Part shown: in pieces, positions 32,001-41,347 of the stretch
Layout: each line of letters begins with the position of its first letter
How positions within the stretch are numbered: the first letter of the stretch is position 1
Assembly: GCF_900107965.1 (NCBI RefSeq)
Contig: NZ_FNVU01000009.1
Location: 62,001-126,000 of the forward strand
Reading direction: 5' to 3'
DNA from: Actinacidiphila yanglinensis
GTDB lineage: Bacteria; Actinomycetota; Actinomycetes; Streptomycetales; Streptomycetaceae
Length of the DNA: 64,000 nt
Position numbers and translations under genes: made by a program
The notes under the pieces: generated by a model
Told to the model about the DNA's origin: nothing
What the model saw: the letters and a program-made list of their open reading frames with translations, nothing else
The model's database searches: none

Positions 32001-33215
32001 TCACACCGAGCCCGGCCCCGGCTGTCCGCCCGCCGCGGGCCCGGTCCGGTGGACCGGGCGGAGCGCGGCGGCGGCCACGGCCAGCGGCACGACCGCGACG
32101 AGCACGAAGACGAGGCGGTAGTCGACAGCGGTGACAAGTCCCGCGCCGGCGGCCTGGGTCAGCGGCTGCGGGGCGAAGAGCAGGAGGCCGACGGCGGCCG
32201 AGGCGCGGCCCTGGCTCTCGAGCGGGACCAGCCGCTGGGTCAGGGTGATCGTGGCCACCAGGCACCAAGGGAGGGCGAACCCGAGCACCACGGAGCCGAG
32301 CAGAGCGGGGACCAGGGCGCCGGTGGCGCGCAGACCGGAGCCGAGGGCGAGGTCGAGCACTCCGAGCAGGATCAGCCGGCGTTCGCCGACGCGGCGGATC
32401 ATCGGGCCGGCCAGCAGCCCGCCCGCGACGGAACCGGCGCCGAGCAGCGCGGACAGCACCCCGAGGAAGCCCGGCGGGCGGTGCAGGGCCGCCACCAGGC
32501 TGTACTGCGCGGCGACCGCGACGCCCGACATCCCGATCGCCGTGCCGGACAGGACGACGGCGAGGCGCAGTTCGCGGATGCGGCCGAGCCGGCGCAGGCC
32601 CGAGGTCAGGTCGGCGCGCCAGTCGAAGGGCCTGCGTGCCGGCCGGGGTTGCGCGTAGCGCACCAGCGCGGTCGCCCCTGCTGCGACGGCGAAGGTGCCC
32701 GCGTCCAGGGCGGCGACGGCACCGCCGCCGGCCAGGGCGAACAACCCCGCGCCGGCCAGCGGCGCGACCAGGCGGCCGGCCTCCTGCAACGCCAGCGACG
32801 CCCCGTTCAGGCGCTCCCGGGTCTCCGGCGTGAAGATCCGCGCGAACAGCGCGCTCTCCGCGGGACCGGTGAGCGTCATCGCGCAGCCGTAGCCGAACAT
32901 GGCCGCGTAGATCAGCCAGACGTCGTCGCGCGAGCGCACCAGCACCATGGCGAGGACGACCGCCGCAGCGGTGAGGTTGATGCCGGTCAGCAGCGGCTTC
33001 AGCCGGTACCGGTCGGCGATCGCCCCGCCCAACGGCCCGAGCAGCACGGGGGCGTAGACGCACACCGACGCCAGCGCGGCGGCGGCGCTGCTGCCCGTGA
33101 GGGTCTTGATCCAGATCCCCGCCACCAGCGACATGGCGTTGTCGCCGAGCAGCGACAGGCCGAGACCGACCAGGTAGGCAACGGCGTTGCGGCGTTCCGG
33201 CCGGTCGGTCGTCAT
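32001..33215 (-). CDS. Major facilitator superfamily transporter
   Basis: 404 residues, ~12 hydrophobic segments. The loop 2-3 motif GAIADRYRLKPLL and TGPAESALFARIFTPETRERLNGASLALQEAGRLVAP match drug-export-type MFS permeases of the macrolide-efflux group. Probably proton-driven export of a small molecule, substrate unknown. Weak AAGG before the ATG. A TTGACA promoter and a GATT/AATC dyad lie just upstream. Confidence 0.87.
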   Translation of the reverse strand: MTTDRPERRNAVAYLVGLGLSLLGDNAMSLVAGIWIKTLTGSSAAAALASVCVYAPVLLGPLGGAIADRYRLKPLLTGINLTAAAVVLAMVLVRSRDDVWLIYAAMFGYGCAMTLTGPAESALFARIFTPETRERLNGASLALQEAGRLVAPLAGAGLFALAGGGAVAALDAGTFAVAAGATALVRYAQPRPARRPFDWRADLTSGLRRLGRIRELRLAVVLSGTAIGMSGVAVAAQYSLVAALHRPPGFLGVLSALLGAGSVAGGLLAGPMIRRVGERRLILLGVLDLALGSGLRATGALVPALLGSVVLGFALPWCLVATITLTQRLVPLESQGRASAAVGLLLFAPQPLTQAAGAGLVTAVDYRLVFVLVAVVPLAVAAAALRPVHRTGPAAGGQPGPGSV

Positions 33216-33251
33216 GCCTTGCCCGCACGGACGGCAGGAAACATGAGCCCG

Positions 33252-33280
33252 ATTAACTCAATCTGCTGACGACGTGTCAA
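33252..33280 (-). promoter_or_regulatory. Promoter of the MFS gene
   Basis: On the minus strand TTGACA (33280-33275), 17-base spacer, GTTAAT (33257-33252). The -10 overlaps the imperfect dyad GATTAACTCAATC (33251-33263), a possible repressor site. Confidence 0.6.
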
Positions 33281-33437
33281 GAGGCCGCCCGCCGCCGCAC
33301 GACAGCGGCTCGGCAGCCACGCGCGGGGTGGAGGGCGCCGGTGCGCCGGGGCGCCATCGGATCCCGGTGGCCGGGGGGCCGGTGGGCGTCCTACGGGGAG
33401 GCTCGGTTCGCGGGGGTCGACGCGGCGGGGCAGGCGG

Positions 33438-34721
33438 TCAGAGGCGGGCGTGGTGGGAGATGTCCTCCTCGAAGTCGGCCAGCGCGCGGTCGGTGAGGGT
33501 GGGGCGGACGTCGGCGATCGCCGCGAGGTAGTCGTCCGTGCCGGCGGGCGTGCCGCGGCGGTGGGTGACCTCGCGCTCGAAGGCGGCGTGCGAGCCCTTG
33601 CGGGCCGCGAACTCGATGTCCGCGGGGGTGAACATCTCGCTGGCGTCGACCAGTCGCGGCAACTCCACCGTGCCCGCCGCCGCGCCGAGGTAGCGGCGCC
33701 AGATCGCCTCGCGCGCCACCGGGTCGGGAGGACCGACCGGGATCACGTAGTCGAACCGGCCCGGGCGCAGGAACGCCGGGTCCAGCGAGCGGACGGAGTT
33801 GGTGGCGCAGATCAGCAGCCGGTCGTCGTGGTCGCGGAAGCCCGGGATCAGCTTGAGCAGTTCGTTGGTGACGCCGTGTCCGGGGTCCGCGGCCAGGCCG
33901 GACCGCACGCCCGCGATCTCCTCGACCTCGTCCACGAAGAGCACCACCGTCTCCAGGTCGGCGAGGTCGGCGAAGGCGTCCCGGAGCGAGGCGGCCAGCC
34001 CGCCGGCGTCACCCGCGGCGAGACGGGACGGGAACAGCTCGACGAACGGCCAGTCCAGGCGGGACGCGACGGCCTTCGCGAAGCTGGTCTTCCCGGTGCC
34101 GGGCGGACCGAAGAGGATCACCGCCTTCGGCGGCGAGACGCCGTAGCGCTCGGCGAGGGCGGGCTCGGCCAGCGGGAGGACGACCCGGCGCTCGATGGCC
34201 GCCTTCTCGCGGACCATGCCCGCGAGCGCGTCCCACAGGCCCGGCGGCTGGACCCGCCCGCCGAGCTCCGCGAGCAGGCCCGCGTCGGCGGAGCCGAGGT
34301 GCTCCACCTTCTCGTAGAAGGCCAGACCGGTACGGGCGTGGTAGCCGGAGTTCTCCAGGGCGGTGGTGCCGGTGGCGCCCGGGGCGAGCAGCGCGCCGAT
34401 CCTGCGCACCCCCCGGCCGCGCAACCGCCGCTCCAGCTCGGCGATCAGGGCCGAGCCGATGCCGCGGTTGCGCCAGTTCGAGGCGAGCGCGACCAGCGTG
34501 ATCCAGGCCCGCTCGCCCTGCGTGCTCGCCACGGCCATGCCCACGATCTCCTCGCCGACCACGGCCACCACCGCCGGCTCGCCGGTCCGGGCCGCGGACA
34601 TCACCTCGGAGACCGGGAACACCGGGTGGGCGTCGTCCGCCGGCCGGTCCTGGTCCCAGATCTGGATCGCCCGGTCCAGGTCGTCGTCGTGGAAGTCGCG
34701 CAGTCGCCACGTCGGCATCAT
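33438..34721 (-). CDS. GNAT acetyltransferase fused to an AAA+ ATPase
   Basis: 427 residues. Residues ~5-145: GNAT domain ([28 protein letters not shown]). Residues ~190-425: AAA+ ATPase with Walker [15 protein letters not shown], Walker [12 protein letters not shown], sensor-1-like LLICATNSV and Arg-finger region [19 protein letters not shown]. The AAA+ half resembles FtsH/Cdc48-type modules without a protease domain. The combination suggests ATP-driven remodelling of an acetylated target, which is inference. ATG at 34721 chosen from AAGG spacing; GTG two codons earlier also possible. Confidence 0.87.
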   Translation of the reverse strand: MMPTWRLRDFHDDDLDRAIQIWDQDRPADDAHPVFPVSEVMSAARTGEPAVVAVVGEEIVGMAVASTQGERAWITLVALASNWRNRGIGSALIAELERRLRGRGVRRIGALLAPGATGTTALENSGYHARTGLAFYEKVEHLGSADAGLLAELGGRVQPPGLWDALAGMVREKAAIERRVVLPLAEPALAERYGVSPPKAVILFGPPGTGKTSFAKAVASRLDWPFVELFPSRLAAGDAGGLAASLRDAFADLADLETVVLFVDEVEEIAGVRSGLAADPGHGVTNELLKLIPGFRDHDDRLLICATNSVRSLDPAFLRPGRFDYVIPVGPPDPVAREAIWRRYLGAAAGTVELPRLVDASEMFTPADIEFAARKGSHAAFEREVTHRRGTPAGTDDYLAAIADVRPTLTDRALADFEEDISHHARL

Positions 34722-34911
34722 CGCCACCTTGCCGGCCGGAAAAGGGTGCCCTCACACCATTTTCGTCATTCTCCCCATTGCTCCTCATTGTCGGTGCGGA
34801 GTGGGCGTGCGGCGACCGGGCGCGGCGGCCTCCCCGGGTCGCTGCCGGGGGATATCCGTACGACAACGTGCGGCGCGGATGGCACGATGCGCGGTGCGCG
34901 GTGCCGCCTGT

Positions 34912-34968
34912 GCACGACCCGCACGACCCGCACGACGAGAACGACGAGAACGACGAGAACGACGAGAA
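34912..34968 (+). repeat. Short tandem repeats in the leader of a GNAT gene
   Basis: Two copies of a CACGACCCG unit run into four copies of ACGACGAGA, ending 6 bases before the ATG. The nine-base period keeps the frame open. Confidence 0.8.
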
Positions 34969-34974
34969 ACACGG

Positions 34975-35631
34975 ATGGCCATGACCTTCACGTTGAACGG
35001 GCCGGTACTCGAGGGCGACCTGGTCCGCCTGGAGCCGCTGGAGCACCGGCACATACCCGACCTGGCCGTGGCCGCGGAGGAGGACCGCGGGTCGTACGGC
35101 TTCACCTGGGTGCCCAAGGGGGACGAGGTGCGCGGCTACATCGACGGGCAGCTCGCGCGCGCGGCCTCGGGCCGGCTCGCGCCGTACGCCCAGGTGCTCA
35201 GGTCGTCGGGGCGGGCGGTCGGCGCCACCTCCTTCTGGGACCCGCGGTTCGCCGTCTCGCCGGACGCCCTGTCCGCGATCGAGGTCGGCTTCACCTGGCT
35301 GGCGCGTTCGGCGCAGGGCACCGGACTCAACACCGAGTCCAAGTTCCTGCTGTTCCGGCATGCCTTCGAGTCCTGGCAGGTGGGGCGCGTCGACCTCAAG
35401 ACCGATGCCCGCAACCTGCGTTCGCGCGCCGCCATCGAGGCCGTCGGTGCCACCTTCGAGGGCGTGCTGCGCAACTGGTCCCGTTCCTGGGCGCCGGGCG
35501 AGGAGGGCCGCCTCCGCGATTCGGCGATCTTCTCCATCACCGCCGACGAGTGGCCGGCCCGCCGCGCCCACCTCCAGGAGCGCCTGGCCGCGATCCACGC
35601 CCGCGCGCGGGAGAGCGCCGCCGGCAGCTGA
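34975..35631 (+). CDS. GNAT family N-acetyltransferase (RimJ/RimL-like)
   Basis: 218 residues: [31 protein letters not shown] opening, [32 protein letters not shown] as acetyl-CoA site, and [22 protein letters not shown]. Matches the RimJ/RimL group. No normal Shine-Dalgarno: the sequence before the ATG is the ACGACGAGA tandem repeat. ATG at 34975 or the one two codons later. Divergent from the GNAT-AAA+ gene. Confidence 0.85.
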   Translation: MAMTFTLNGPVLEGDLVRLEPLEHRHIPDLAVAAEEDRGSYGFTWVPKGDEVRGYIDGQLARAASGRLAPYAQVLRSSGRAVGATSFWDPRFAVSPDALSAIEVGFTWLARSAQGTGLNTESKFLLFRHAFESWQVGRVDLKTDARNLRSRAAIEAVGATFEGVLRNWSRSWAPGEEGRLRDSAIFSITADEWPARRAHLQERLAAIHARARESAAGS

Positions 35632-35676
35632 CCGGCCCGACCCCGGCGATCAGGGCCCGCAGGGTACGGGCACGGT

Positions 35677-36414
35677 TCAGGCGAGGTGCGCGAGGCCCCG
35701 GGCCGCCAGGAAGCCGGGCCAGGCCGCCGCGTGGTGGGTCAGGTCGGGGAGGACGAGATCGGCGGCGGCGAGCTCCGGGGCGGGGGAGCGGCCGGTGGCG
35801 ACGGCTATCGCGAGGGCGCCGGCGTCGTGGGCGCCCCGGATGTCGTGCGGGGTGTCGCCGATGACGATCGTGCGGGAGCCGGCGAAGGGGGCGCCGTAGG
35901 CGGCGGTGGCCCGTTCGCGGGCCCGCCGGACCAGGTCGGCGCGGTCGGTGCCGTCGGCGCCATACCCGCCGACGGAGAGGTCGAGGTGCGCGGTGAGGTC
36001 GCAGGCGGCGAGCTTGGCGCGGGCGATCGGGCGCAGGTTGCCGGTCACCAGCGTCTGGACGGTGCCGCCCGCGGCCAGCGCGGCGACGGTCTCGCGCGCG
36101 CCCGGCAGGACCGTACCGACCTCCCGCATCCGCGGGGCGTACTCCTCGGCCGCGTCGGCCAGCGCCGTGTACACCGCCGCGACCAGCGGCTCGGACGAGG
36201 CGATGCCGTTCAGCCGCAGCACGTCCGCCACGATCGCCCGGTCGGTCCGGCCGCTCATGTCGGGGAACTCGGTGGGCCGCCGCCCGGTCACCCGGTGGAA
36301 CGCCAGGGCCCAGGTCTCCTGGCTGACGCCGCCGCCGATGGCGACGAGGGTGCGGTCGACGTCCCACAGCACGAGCAGCGGGCCGGCTCCGGCGGGGTCC
36401 TCGGCGGTGGCCAT
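35677..36414 (-). CDS. HAD-superfamily phosphatase (phosphoglycolate-phosphatase-like)
   Basis: 245 residues. Motif I LVLWDVDRTL (Asp nucleophile and DxDxT), motif II VTGN, motif III Lys in RAKLAACDL, motif IV IVIGDTPHDIRGAHDAGA. The helical cap between motifs I and II puts it in subclass I (Gph/beta-phosphoglucomutase type). Small-molecule phosphomonoesterase; substrate unknown. Confidence 0.87.
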   Translation of the reverse strand: MATAEDPAGAGPLLVLWDVDRTLVAIGGGVSQETWALAFHRVTGRRPTEFPDMSGRTDRAIVADVLRLNGIASSEPLVAAVYTALADAAEEYAPRMREVGTVLPGARETVAALAAGGTVQTLVTGNLRPIARAKLAACDLTAHLDLSVGGYGADGTDRADLVRRARERATAAYGAPFAGSRTIVIGDTPHDIRGAHDAGALAIAVATGRSPAPELAAADLVLPDLTHHAAAWPGFLAARGLAHLA

Positions 36415-36452
36415 GCCCGGCAGCGTAGTGGACGGGCCGGGCGGACGGCGGG

Positions 36453-36890
36453 CTACCGCGGTGCGGGCGCCAGGCCGTCCGCCACCAGCCCGGCGAGCAC
36501 CGCCTCGCCCAGCACCTGGACCGCGGACTGCGGCCGCACCATGACGGTGAACTCGCGGATGCGGCCGGCCGGGTCGAGGTGGATCAGGTCGATGCCGTTG
36601 ATCTCGCGGCCGTTCACGGTGGCCCGGAACAGCAGGACCGCGGCCGGGGTCTCGGCGTCGTCGGCCAGGGTCAGCGCGGCGCCGTCGAGGCGGCCGACGT
36701 ACCGGAAGTCCTCGAACGTGCGCAGCAGCACCCCGAACAGGCCCAGCACCTGGGCACGGCCCTCGAAGGGGCGGAACTTCACCGGGCTCCAGAGGCGGAC
36801 GTCCTCGGTGAACAGCTCGCCGAGCGCGTCGAGTTCGCGCCGCTCGACGGCGGTGCGGAAACGGTCCACGGCGGTGTCGGTCGCGGTCAT
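36453..36890 (-). CDS. NTF2-like (SnoaL-type) protein
   Basis: 145 residues: VDRFRTAVERRELDALGELFTEDVRLWSPVKF, VNGREINGIDLIHLDPAGRIREFTVMVRP, the alpha+beta cone fold of SnoaL/ketosteroid-isomerase-like proteins. AGGAG precedes the ATG by ~10 bases. Divergent from a PadR regulator with direct repeats between them, so it is a likely target of that regulator. Confidence 0.82.
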   Translation of the reverse strand: MTATDTAVDRFRTAVERRELDALGELFTEDVRLWSPVKFRPFEGRAQVLGLFGVLLRTFEDFRYVGRLDGAALTLADDAETPAAVLLFRATVNGREINGIDLIHLDPAGRIREFTVMVRPQSAVQVLGEAVLAGLVADGLAPAPR

Positions 36891-36940
36891 GGCGGCGGCG
36901 CTCCTGGTTCTCGGGGCCGGGCCTCGCGGCCCCGGCGGAT

Positions 36941-36984
36941 AGTCAGTGAATTGAGTAGTCAGTTCCTTGAGTATCTTGAGTATC
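36941..36984. promoter_or_regulatory. Direct-repeat cluster, probable PadR operator
   Basis: AGTCAGT occurs at 36941 and 36957; TTGAGTA at 36951, 36967 and 36976 (the last two as tandem TTGAGTATC). It lies between the divergent NTF2-like and PadR genes. Operator role is inferred from position. Confidence 0.5.
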
Positions 36985-37044
36985 GTGCCCGGGTACGAGC
37001 CCGAGGACAACCCCGGGCGCCGGAAAGGAAAGGGGGCCGCGCGG

Positions 37045-37629
37045 ATGGCGCTGCGCCACGCCGTACTCGCGGCGCTGCTGGACGAGGAGCTGAGCGGCTA
37101 CCAGCTCGCGAAGTCCTTCGGTCTCGGCGTCGCCAACTTCTGGCAGGCCGTGCCGCAGCAGCTCTACGCCGAACTGCCCAAGCTGGAGCGGGAGGGACTC
37201 GTCGCCGGCCGCAAGGTGGTGCAGGAGGGCCGGCCGGACAAGCGCGTCTACCGGGTCACCGACCTCGGCCTCGCCGAACTGGAGCGGTTCGCCGCCGCCA
37301 CCGACAAGCCGTCCGTCATCCGAGACGACCTCATGGTCAAGGTGCAGGCGGCCGACCACGTCGACACCGGCATCCTCATCGCCCGCCTCACCGAGCGGGC
37401 CGCCCTGGCGCAGGCCCGGATCGAGCTCTTCGACAAGCTGCTGCGCACGATGCGCGGCGACGCCACCGAGGAGGAGTACCTGCGGCACGGCGCCCGGATC
37501 GGCCCTTACCTCACCTGCCTGCGCGGCCTCGCCTTCGAGCGCGGCAACCACGCGTGGTACGAGCGCACCGTCGCGGTGCTGCGCGAGCGGGGCGGGTCCG
37601 GCGGGGACGTGTCGCAGGCGGTGCCGTAG
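37045..37629 (+). CDS. PadR family transcriptional regulator
   Basis: 194 residues: winged helix [55 protein letters not shown], then a C-terminal helical dimerisation region (residues ~95-180), as in the longer PadR/Vir subclass. ATG at 37045 chosen because AAGGGGG lies 8 bases upstream; the frame extends to a TTG at 36967, which lies in the operator-like repeats. Probably autoregulates and controls the divergent NTF2-like gene. Confidence 0.88.
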   Translation: MALRHAVLAALLDEELSGYQLAKSFGLGVANFWQAVPQQLYAELPKLEREGLVAGRKVVQEGRPDKRVYRVTDLGLAELERFAAATDKPSVIRDDLMVKVQAADHVDTGILIARLTERAALAQARIELFDKLLRTMRGDATEEEYLRHGARIGPYLTCLRGLAFERGNHAWYERTVAVLRERGGSGGDVSQAVP

Positions 37630-37783
37630 CAACGCCGGTCCCCCTCGGGGCACGCGCTGCGAGGTGCCGTGGCGGCGGTCGTACCCGCGGCTTCGCGATT
37701 GCCCGCCCGGGCTCGGTACGATTCAGCGCAACGGCGGCGGACGAGCCGCCCGCGCCCGTGGTATTCGAGTCAGGAGCAGACCG

Positions 37784-39766
37784 GTGTCAGACCTCCGTGT
37801 GATCATCAAACGCGATTCCGCCGAACCGGAAGAGCGGGTGGTCACGACGGGCACGACCGCAGCCGATCTGTTCGAGGGCGAGCGCTCCGTGGTCGCCGCC
37901 CGGATCGGCGGCGCCCTCAAGGACCTCGCGTACGCGGTGGCCGACGGCGACGTCGTCGAGGCGGTGGACATCACCAGCCCCGACGGGCTGAACATCCTCC
38001 GGCACTCCACCGCCCACGTGATGGCGCAGGCAGTGCAGGACATCTTCCCCGAGGCCAAGCTCGGCATCGGCCCGCCGATCAAGGACGGCTTCTACTACGA
38101 CTTCGACGTGCCGCAGCCCTTCACCCCCGACGACCTCAAGGCCGTCGAGAAGCGGATGCAGGAGATCCAGAAGCGCGGCCAGCGCTTCTCCCGGCGCGTG
38201 GTCACCGACGAGGCGGCCCGCGAGGAGCTGGCCGACGAGCCGTACAAGCTGGAGCTGATCGGCCTCAAGGGCTCGGCGGCGAACGCCGAGGACGGCGCGG
38301 ACGTCGAGGTGGGCGGCGGCGAGCTGACCATCTACGACAACCTCGACGCCAAGACCGGCGAGCTGTGCTGGAAGGATCTGTGCCGCGGCCCGCACCTGCC
38401 CAGCACCCGCGCCATCCCCGCCTTCAAGCTGATGCGCAACGCCGCGGCGTACTGGCGCGGCAGCGAGAAGAATCCGCAGCTGCAGCGGATCTACGGCACC
38501 GCATGGCCGACCAGGGACGAGCTGAAGGCCCACCTGGAGTTCCTCGCCGAGGCCGAGAAGCGCGACCACCGCAAGCTCGGCTCCGAACTCGACCTCTTCT
38601 CCTTCCCCGACGAGCTCGGCTCGGGCCTTGCGGTGTTCCACCCGCGGGGCGGGGTGATCCGCAAGGAGATGGAGGCGTACTCGCGCAAGCGCCACGAGGA
38701 GTCCGGGTACGAGTTCGTCAACACCCCGCACATCACCAAGGCGAAGCTCTACGAGACCTCCGGTCACCTGCCGCACTACGCCGAGGGCATGTTCCCCCCC
38801 ATGGAGTTCGAGGGGCAGGAGTACTACCTCAAGGCCATGAACTGCCCGATGCACAACCTGATCTTCGACGCGCGTGGCCGTTCCTACCGCGAACTGCCGC
38901 TGCGCCTCTTCGAGTTCGGGACGGTGTACCGGTACGAGAAGTCCGGCGTGGTGCACGGCCTGACCCGCGCCCGCGGCTTCACCCAGGACGACGCGCACAT
39001 CTACTGCACCAGGGAGCAGGTGCCCGAGGAACTGGACTCCCTGCTCACCTTCGTGCTGAACCTGCTGCGGGACTACGGTCTGAGCGACTTCTACCTGGAG
39101 CTGTCCACCCGCGGTGACTCCGACAAGTTCATCGGCTCGGACGGCGAGTGGGAGGAGGCCACCGAGCAGTTGCGGCAGGCCGCCGAGAAGCAGGGCCTGG
39201 AACTGGTGATGGACCCGGGCGGCGCGGCCTTCTACGGCCCGAAGATCTCCGTCCAGGCGCGGGACGCGATCGGCCGGACCTGGCAGATGTCCACCATCCA
39301 GGTCGACTTCCAGCAGCCGGCCCGGTTCAAGCTGGAGTACACCGCTGCCGACGGCTCCCGGCAGCAGCCGGTCATGATCCACCGGGCGCTGTTCGGGTCG
39401 ATCGAGCGCTTCTTCGCGGTGCTGCTGGAGCACTACGCGGGCGCCTTCCCGGCCTGGCTGGCCCCCGTCCAGGCGGTCGGTATCCCGGTCGGCGACTCCC
39501 ACGTCCCCTACCTCCAGGAGTTCGCGGAGGAGGCCAAGCGCAAGGGGCTGCGCGTCGAGGTGGACGCCTCCTCCGACCGGATGCAGAAGAAGATCAGGAA
39601 CCACCAGAAGCTCAAGGTGCCGTTCATGATCATCGTCGGCGACGAGGACATGTCGCACGGCACGGTGTCCTTCCGCTACCGCGACGGCTCGCAGGAGAAC
39701 AACATCCCGCGCGACCAGGCGCTCGCCAAGCTCGTCGACGTCGTCGAGCGCCGCGTCCAGGTCTGA
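37784..39766 (+). CDS. thrS: Threonyl-tRNA synthetase
   Basis: 660 residues, full length. TGS domain (1-65), editing domain with HSTAH and the second zinc-type site, class II catalytic core (motif 2 [19 protein letters not shown]; motif 3 [11 protein letters not shown]) and anticodon-binding domain. GTG start with CAGGAG 7 bases upstream. A TACGAT -10-like element lies at 37717-37722; no T-box leader is evident. It opens the conserved actinobacterial cluster thrS-HIT-pgsA-acyltransferase-pimA. Confidence 0.97.
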   Translation: MSDLRVIIKRDSAEPEERVVTTGTTAADLFEGERSVVAARIGGALKDLAYAVADGDVVEAVDITSPDGLNILRHSTAHVMAQAVQDIFPEAKLGIGPPIKDGFYYDFDVPQPFTPDDLKAVEKRMQEIQKRGQRFSRRVVTDEAAREELADEPYKLELIGLKGSAANAEDGADVEVGGGELTIYDNLDAKTGELCWKDLCRGPHLPSTRAIPAFKLMRNAAAYWRGSEKNPQLQRIYGTAWPTRDELKAHLEFLAEAEKRDHRKLGSELDLFSFPDELGSGLAVFHPRGGVIRKEMEAYSRKRHEESGYEFVNTPHITKAKLYETSGHLPHYAEGMFPPMEFEGQEYYLKAMNCPMHNLIFDARGRSYRELPLRLFEFGTVYRYEKSGVVHGLTRARGFTQDDAHIYCTREQVPEELDSLLTFVLNLLRDYGLSDFYLELSTRGDSDKFIGSDGEWEEATEQLRQAAEKQGLELVMDPGGAAFYGPKISVQARDAIGRTWQMSTIQVDFQQPARFKLEYTAADGSRQQPVMIHRALFGSIERFFAVLLEHYAGAFPAWLAPVQAVGIPVGDSHVPYLQEFAEEAKRKGLRVEVDASSDRMQKKIRNHQKLKVPFMIIVGDEDMSHGTVSFRYRDGSQENNIPRDQALAKLVDVVERRVQV

Positions 39767-39789
39767 GCCGGGCGCCGCGACCCGACGAA

Positions 39790-39824
39790 GCCCCCGGCCC
39801 GCCGCCGTTCAGCGGGCCGGGGGC
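39790..39824. terminator. Bidirectional terminator thrS / K+ channel
   Basis: GCCCCCGGCCCGC and its complement form a 13-bp stem (39790-39802 and 39812-39824), followed by TTCTCG on the plus strand. The channel's stop codon (39809-39811) lies in the loop. Confidence 0.85.
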
Positions 39825-40474
39825 TTCTCGTCGCCCTCGCGCGAGAACACCTGGAGCAGCCACGAGGAGAACGAGCCGGTCACCGCGCCCAGCAGCGCCA
39901 GACCGCCGATCATCAGCCCCACCGCGATGGTGCGGCCGAGCGGCGTGATCGGGGTGATGTCGCCGTAGCCGACCGTGGTGATCGTGGAGGACATCCACCA
40001 CATCGAGTCGCCGAAGGTGCGGATCGAGGCGCCCTTCGCGTCCCGCTCCTGCTGGTAGACCGCGAGCGCGCCGGTGAAGCCGAGCAGCACCGCGGACATC
40101 CCCGAGTACGCGATCACCCGCGCGTACAGGCTCAGCCGCGGCTTCTCCCGGCGCCGCTGGATCACCTGGTACATCGAGACGAAGCGCAGCGGGCGCATCA
40201 GCGGCAGCACCAGGACGACGGTGTCGAGGACGTGGTGGCGCACGTGGGCGAGCAGCGACGAGGAGTAGTCGCCCAGCCGCCAGCGGACCACGTAGTCGAC
40301 CAGGAACACCCCCCAGGCCGCGTAGATCACACCCAGGCAGATGTCGTGCCCGTAGGCGGGCATGCCACGGGCGAGCACGTGCACGGCGTACGCGGCGAGG
40401 AAGAGCAGCGAGACGGCGAAGAGGGGTCCCTCACTGCGGGTCTCCCAGCGGACGAGGCGGGGGTCGGCGGCCAT
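39809..40474 (-). CDS. Potassium channel family protein
   Basis: 221 residues. Selectivity filter TVGYGD at 167-172 within a pore loop (SMWWMSSTITTVGYGD), followed by the inner helix. Four hydrophobic segments precede it, with one mildly Arg-containing segment (PLMRPLRFVSM), so it is a 6-TM-like channel with a reduced voltage-sensor module. The ATG at 40474 is a choice of convenience: neither it nor the ATG at 40540 has an RBS. The terminator hairpin overlaps its last codons. Confidence 0.85.
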   Translation of the reverse strand: MAADPRLVRWETRSEGPLFAVSLLFLAAYAVHVLARGMPAYGHDICLGVIYAAWGVFLVDYVVRWRLGDYSSSLLAHVRHHVLDTVVLVLPLMRPLRFVSMYQVIQRRREKPRLSLYARVIAYSGMSAVLLGFTGALAVYQQERDAKGASIRTFGDSMWWMSSTITTVGYGDITPITPLGRTIAVGLMIGGLALLGAVTGSFSSWLLQVFSREGDEKPPAR

Positions 40475-40540
40475 CCGGTCAGGATCGCGGGAGGTACCCG
40501 GTGGCAGCCCCGGCGACACGCGGGGCAGGGGGTTGGCCAT

Positions 40541-41098
40541 ATGCTGAACGGCATGACGAGTGAGCCGGAGCAGCGGGGTGGGGCGGGGGGTCCGGACGCG
40601 TTCCAGCGGCTGTGGACTCCGCACCGGATGGCGTACATCCAGGGGGAGAACAAGCCGACCGGGCCCGGTGCGGGCGACGGCTGTCCCTTCTGCGCGATCC
40701 CCGCGAAGTCCGACGAGGACGGGCTGATCATCGCCCGCGGGGAGCGGGCGTACGCCGTGCTCAACCTCTACCCGTACAACAGCGGGCACCTCATGCTGGT
40801 GCCCTACCGGCACGTGGCGGACTACACCGACCTGGACGCGGGGGAGACCGCGGAGGTCGCGCTCCTCACCAAGCGGGCGATGAGCGCTTTGCGCGCGGCT
40901 TCCGGGGCGCAGGGGTTCAACATCGGGATGAACCAGGGGGACGTGGCAGGCGCGGGGATCGCGGCGCATCTTCACCAGCATGTGGTGCCGCGCTGGGGTG
41001 GCGACGTCAACTTCATGCCGGTGGTCGGCAATACGAAGGTGCTGCCGCAACTTCTCGCCGACACCCGTAAGTTGCTCGCGGACGCCTGGCCGAGCTGA
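40541..41098 (+). CDS. HIT-family hydrolase/phosphorylase (Ap4A phosphorylase-like)
   Basis: 185 residues. CPFC zinc-like motif near residue 50, then NLYPYNSGHLMLVPYRHVADY and the histidine triad HLHQH (143-147) before VVPRW. The mycobacterial gene in the same place (between thrS and pgsA) is described as an Ap4A phosphorylase. ATG at 40541 chosen because AGGGGG lies 9 bases upstream; an ATG four codons later is the alternative. The start forms CATATG with an opposite-strand ATG. Confidence 0.9.
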   Translation: MLNGMTSEPEQRGGAGGPDAFQRLWTPHRMAYIQGENKPTGPGAGDGCPFCAIPAKSDEDGLIIARGERAYAVLNLYPYNSGHLMLVPYRHVADYTDLDAGETAEVALLTKRAMSALRAASGAQGFNIGMNQGDVAGAGIAAHLHQHVVPRWGGDVNFMPVVGNTKVLPQLLADTRKLLADAWPS

Positions 41099-41100
41099 TC

Positions 41101-41345
41101 CTCCGGGGTGCCCCGTCCTGTAGTCACGGGACTTTGCGGTCCGCGGTGATTGTCCGCGCAGTTCTCCCCCCAGCCTGGCGGCTGGGTGTGGGTGCCCCAC
41201 GCGCCCCTTGGTGGTTGCCCTCTTTTCGCGGAAAGAGCCGCACAAACCAGGGGCGCGGGGAACTGCGCGAGAAGCCCACCACCGGCAGGTGGTCCCTCGA
41301 CCGGCGGTCAGGGGCACCCTGGAGGGTCAGGGGCACCCGGGGGGC
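41101..41345. repeat. Intergenic mosaic repeat, copy C
   Basis: Holds a CGCGCAGTT core (about 41154), the CCCAGCCTGGCGGCTGGG hairpin (41170-41187), the TCTTTTCGCGG module (41221-41231) and an inverted core AGGGGCGCGGGGAACTGCGC ending near 41269, plus the CCACCGGCAGGTGG hairpin (41279-41292). It lies between the convergent HIT and membrane-protein 3' ends. Confidence 0.75.
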
Positions 41346-41347
41346 CC

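Noticed and set aside
34912-34968. CRISPR-like array
   Set aside because: Nine-base direct tandem repeats without spacers and no cas genes.
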